Source of the DNA: Sialis fuliginosa
Taxonomy: Eukaryota; Arthropoda; Insecta; Megaloptera; Sialidae
Assembly: GCA_961205875.1 (NCBI GenBank)
Contig: OY540812.1
Location: 20,150,001-20,214,000 of the forward strand
Reading direction: 5' to 3'
DNA: 64,000 bases
Positions 60,731-64,000 of this stretch are shown one piece after another; within the stretch, counting starts at the first letter, position 1; the number at the start of each line of letters is the position of its first letter. The notes under the pieces are model-generated. The model searched no databases and had not been told where the DNA came from. It worked only from the letters and a program-made list of their open reading frames with translations. A program made the position numbers and the translations under genes.

Positions 60731-60746
60731 TTTGCGCATGCGCGAG
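60731..60746. promoter_or_regulatory. NRF-1/ewg-like site TGCGCATGCGC
   Basis: TTTGCGCATGCGCGAG is a perfect match to the palindromic NRF-1-type core, which in insects is bound by the ewg protein at some housekeeping promoters. TATAATATAG lies about 40 bp to the right. A weaker GACGCATGCGCATAA is at 61007-61021. No gene is seen nearby, so function is uncertain. Confidence 0.3.
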
Positions 60747-61099
60747 ACGCAACACTGAACTCAATTTTGATATAATATAGAGGTATGTGACGTGCTTCTA
60801 TAGTTTCTTTATTCAATTGTTAATCAGATTTGACAGTTAGTATGCATCTATGTTTGTTTATTTAGTTATTATTTGATAATTAAAATAAATTACAGGTATT
60901 CGCGTGTTAAATAAGTGTATTGTAGTTGATATACAATTGAACTTGTATGTATTTATTTATATATTTAACAAATCAATTTGATAAATTTGAATTTCGAACA
61001 TCCGTTGACGCATGCGCATAATCAGTTTCGGTTGTTAGGAAATATTCAATTTCAGCCATCATGTCTGACTTATCATCAGTCCAGCCATGTCAATGATAA

Positions 61100-61414
61100 A
61101 AATTCATAACGATTTGACATCTCGCAGATAGCGTTAGCTGCCGAGCAATTTTTTTCTTTATAATACCAGGCATAAGTAACGTATTTCCCAACATTCACCA
61201 TTCTACAAATGGCACATAAAGTATAAATTCTACTATCTATTTAGTGTTTAGATTACATTTTATATAAACCAAATAGTCTACTCTAAAAATAAACTCAATT
61301 TACAAATACCTTCTTTATTTATTTTTGTCAATTATTGTAATTTGGTAGACTTTTAGTTGATTAGTAACTTAATTTTAGATTAGTTAGGAAAGACTATAGA
61401 TAGGTACATAAAAA
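61100..61414 (+). repeat. Chimeric local duplication of two separate sources
   Basis: 61100-61327 copies 57229-57455 (MITE right half plus flank) with only about three differences. At 61327 it switches cleanly to a copy of 60543-60630, ending at 61414. Only one G is shared at the junction. Both parts keep their original orientation. Confidence 0.9.
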
Positions 61415-63101
61415 CCAATGTAGTCCGTATATGAAAATGTTACCAAAACTGTACGGCGCCCATATTTTTTTAAATGTCACAATTGTCATTTCCATGCAAT
61501 TTCTACCAGAGACGTCAGTTGAAAATTTATAAAATGCAAATATGCTATAAATTACAATTGAATGTGGTATGTCAGATAATAGTTCCAAATGGATGTTTCG
61601 CAGTTAATCAATTATCACTGAAATACTTTTAAAGGCAATATATGTAAAACATTTATTATTAATTAATTTTATAATTAAAAACAATTGATTTTTATTTTAA
61701 AATCTGAATGATACGCCAATGACTCGTGGAGCGATATGGTAATAACGCAAGGTAATGTGTTATTTGTCCTTTATCTTTCCTTGTCTAATAACTTAATAGA
61801 CATCTCTAATAGTTTATAGTACAGGTGATTTCACGAACTGACATTTATTTAGGAAGATACTAAACAGATAAATGACTGGTAACTGTCAAATTTGATAATA
61901 TACAGCAACGATTATAATATATAAAATTATAATTCATAGAAGTAGTGAATTCAACTAGCCATGAAAATTACCTGCTGGTCTATCAGTAAATTTAATATTA
62001 CTTTTCTATAAAAACAAAACATTATTATTTTTTATCATTTGACAGTTTTTATAATATTGTTGTTTTGTCCTGTCTGATGTGTGTGGAATCAACCTAAATG
62101 AAATTGGTTTCTTTCGGTTTTATGCGTTAACAATATTACTACATCCGAAGACAGGTAGTAGAGTATTGAAATTCGTTAAAAAAGAACAGACGTATGCAGT
62201 TTCAATCTGCTAATCATTTTTTGTCCTTTACAATATCTTTAAAAGGTTATTTTTTTTTGTTTTAACTTTCAACAATCTACATAGCTTAATTTTCTTTGGT
62301 AGCATGGTTAGAATTTTTTTCATGTATAGTCAAAAGTCTTTATTATTTTGTTTACGTATTCTTTACTTTTCGCGAGGATGGAATATCGAATTTTGTGTTC
62401 CAGTTAACTCAATGGTAATTTATTTTAAATTCAAATTAGTTAAATTCTTTGATATATAAAAATACTTTAAGCAAATGTTTACTGTGTAAACATTTAAACC
62501 TTTTACCTTTCTAGAATAAATACTTATTTTATTCATGACTTTTTTATAGAAAATATATGTACATACAATAATAAATACATATTGTAAATTGTTATGTCTA
62601 ATGCATTAACTTTGTATTTATCGTATTTATAATAATAAAAGCCAGATTATCGAGTACATCAACGTTATATGACAAAGAATTTGTTTAGTCCAATTGTCCT
62701 CACATAAAAATAACTTTTTACTACATGTATTTGCGAATGGAGCAATACTCTACCCAGCCTATACTTGTAGCCCGTTAAAAATTCACAAAAAAAATGTATC
62801 CACTATTTAATAGACCAGTGATCTTCCAATTGTGTTCCGTGAGTCAAAATAAAAATTCGAAAAAAATTATAAAGCACTCTCACTAGTTGATTAGTGTTTA
62901 TTAGCTAAAAAAATATAAAGATACATTTAGTTATATTTGAAAATTAATGCATTCCAAGAAGTTACTAGTGTGTGTAAAATTGTTATAAGTGAGTTTATGC
63001 TTTTATAGCTAATCCCAATAGGGAAGGAGTTCACCGGAAAAATATTATAGTTCTAAGGGTTTCGTGAGTCAACAAAGTTTAAAAATAAATATATATAGAT
63101 A
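61415..63101. other. Gene-free stretch
   Basis: AT-rich, no repeat partner seen, no convincing open frame. Confidence 0.4.
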
Positions 63102-63728
63102 ATGAAAGGAACAAATTCGTTTAAAATTCAGGTAATTATTTTGTGGAAAAATGCTCGGACACGTCGATTAGTATTTTTATTTTCGGATTTTTTGACATAA
63201 GAAAATTGTAAACTCGGTGTCTCAAGAAGAATATATGCAGTCATCATTGATTTTTTTAAATGGAACATCCTGTATATTATGCCATTTTTTAATTGTACTG
63301 TAAATTCTGAATTAAATTGAACAAATACACCTTGAACATTTTTTTAAAAGCCAACAAAAACAACCTGGTATGGCAAAAAAACATTGAAGTTTTATTATTT
63401 TTTTTTTGTTCAATTTAAACATTTTATTTGACTTGTGTGTATTCCAAATATCAATTTTCAAACGTCATTATTCTGAAAATCGCTGATTTTAGAGATATGG
63501 TATGTTATACAAAAAGTGTTCAGAATTTACAGTACAATTCAAAAATGGCATAATATATAGAGTGTTCCATTAAAAAAAATCAATTATGACTGAATATGTT
63601 CTTCTTGATACACCCTGTATACCATATTCTTTAGTCAAAAAATCCGCAACTAAAAATACAAATCGACATGTCCGAGCGTTTTTCCACAAAATAATTACCT
63701 GAATTTTAAACGAATTTGTTCCTTTCAT
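63102..63728. mobile_element. Foldback element, ~230-bp arms
   Basis: ATGAAAGGAACAAATTCGTT at the left and its inverse at 63709-63728 start long arms (about 63102-63330 and 63495-63728). The arms share AATTATTTTGTGGAAAAA, GCTCGGACA and a TACAGGRTGT-type block (ACATCCTGTATA, ACACCCTGTATA). Non-coding. The open frame at 63570-63758 is an arm artefact. Confidence 0.78.
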
Positions 63729-64000
63729 CATGAACGTATAATACAAAATATTTTTCACTACATATTTATAACGTTACGAAATATTGGTTTTGGTCGAAAA
63801 TCTTTATGTTTCAAGACCTCTTGAAAAAAAAATATTTTTAGAGAAACGTCAGTCTGTTGTCAAACTGAAAACAACCGTATAAAAAAACAACTTGACATTT
63901 GATATATGTGCCAATATCTTAAACGTTGACCCCATTTGCATTGGCGTGTTATACAGCAGGCACTTTAGGCAACTGCTCCGAGGAGAAATAAGGCCTCGAG
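63729..64000. other. Window end with a truncated transposon terminus
   Basis: ACAGCAGGCACTTTAGGCAA, then CTGCTCCGAGG, at 63953-63983 is GC-rich and resembles the block GGGCGACTGCTCGGCGTGCC at 8038-8057. It is probably the first bases of an element that continues past the window. Confidence 0.35.

Noticed and set aside
1..64000. CRISPR arrays, bacterial operons, rRNA or tRNA genes
   Set aside because: None seen; the introns and transposon types show this is animal nuclear DNA.

Overview
This is a 64 kb, AT-rich window of nuclear DNA from an arthropod, most likely an insect. Evidence: a spliced phosphatase gene with short GT-AG introns, a non-LTR retrotransposon, and many small transposons of the hAT, Tc1/mariner-pogo and piggyBac-like types. 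The species cannot be fixed from the sequence.

Layout. (1) Positions 329-1996, minus strand: the only host protein gene I can support, a complete four-exon phospholipid phosphatase of the PLPP4/5 type (247 aa). (2) About 2-35 kb: no host gene, but a dense nest of non-autonomous DNA transposons. It includes a hAT-like element at 7135-9103 carrying nested insertions; a 21-bp repeat palindrome plus a foldback element with promoter-like arms at 9966-10760; a piggyBac-like composite at 17887-18929; a hAT MITE with a perfect 8-bp duplication at 26319-26682; and a second hAT element with a perfect 8-bp duplication at 33810-35152. (3) About 35.2-39.4 kb, minus strand: a nearly full-length LINE with an intact ORF1, a UAAUG stop-start junction, and an ORF2 (endonuclease, reverse transcriptase, C-terminal zinc knuckle) broken by two frameshifts and two stops. 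(4) 39.4-64 kb: more MITEs, a decayed hAT transposase C-terminus at about 54.1-54.4 kb, two strong hairpins, and a chimeric local duplication at 61100-61414 whose two halves match sequences about 3.9 kb and 0.8 kb away.

At least seven repeat families occur in two or more copies, so the window can be read as a stratified record of insertions. A GC-richer patch at 30985-31150 on the minus strand has splice-site-like ends and may be an exon or recursive splice point of a gene lying mostly outside the window. All element boundaries and family names were read by eye from terminal repeats and target duplications, with no database comparison.
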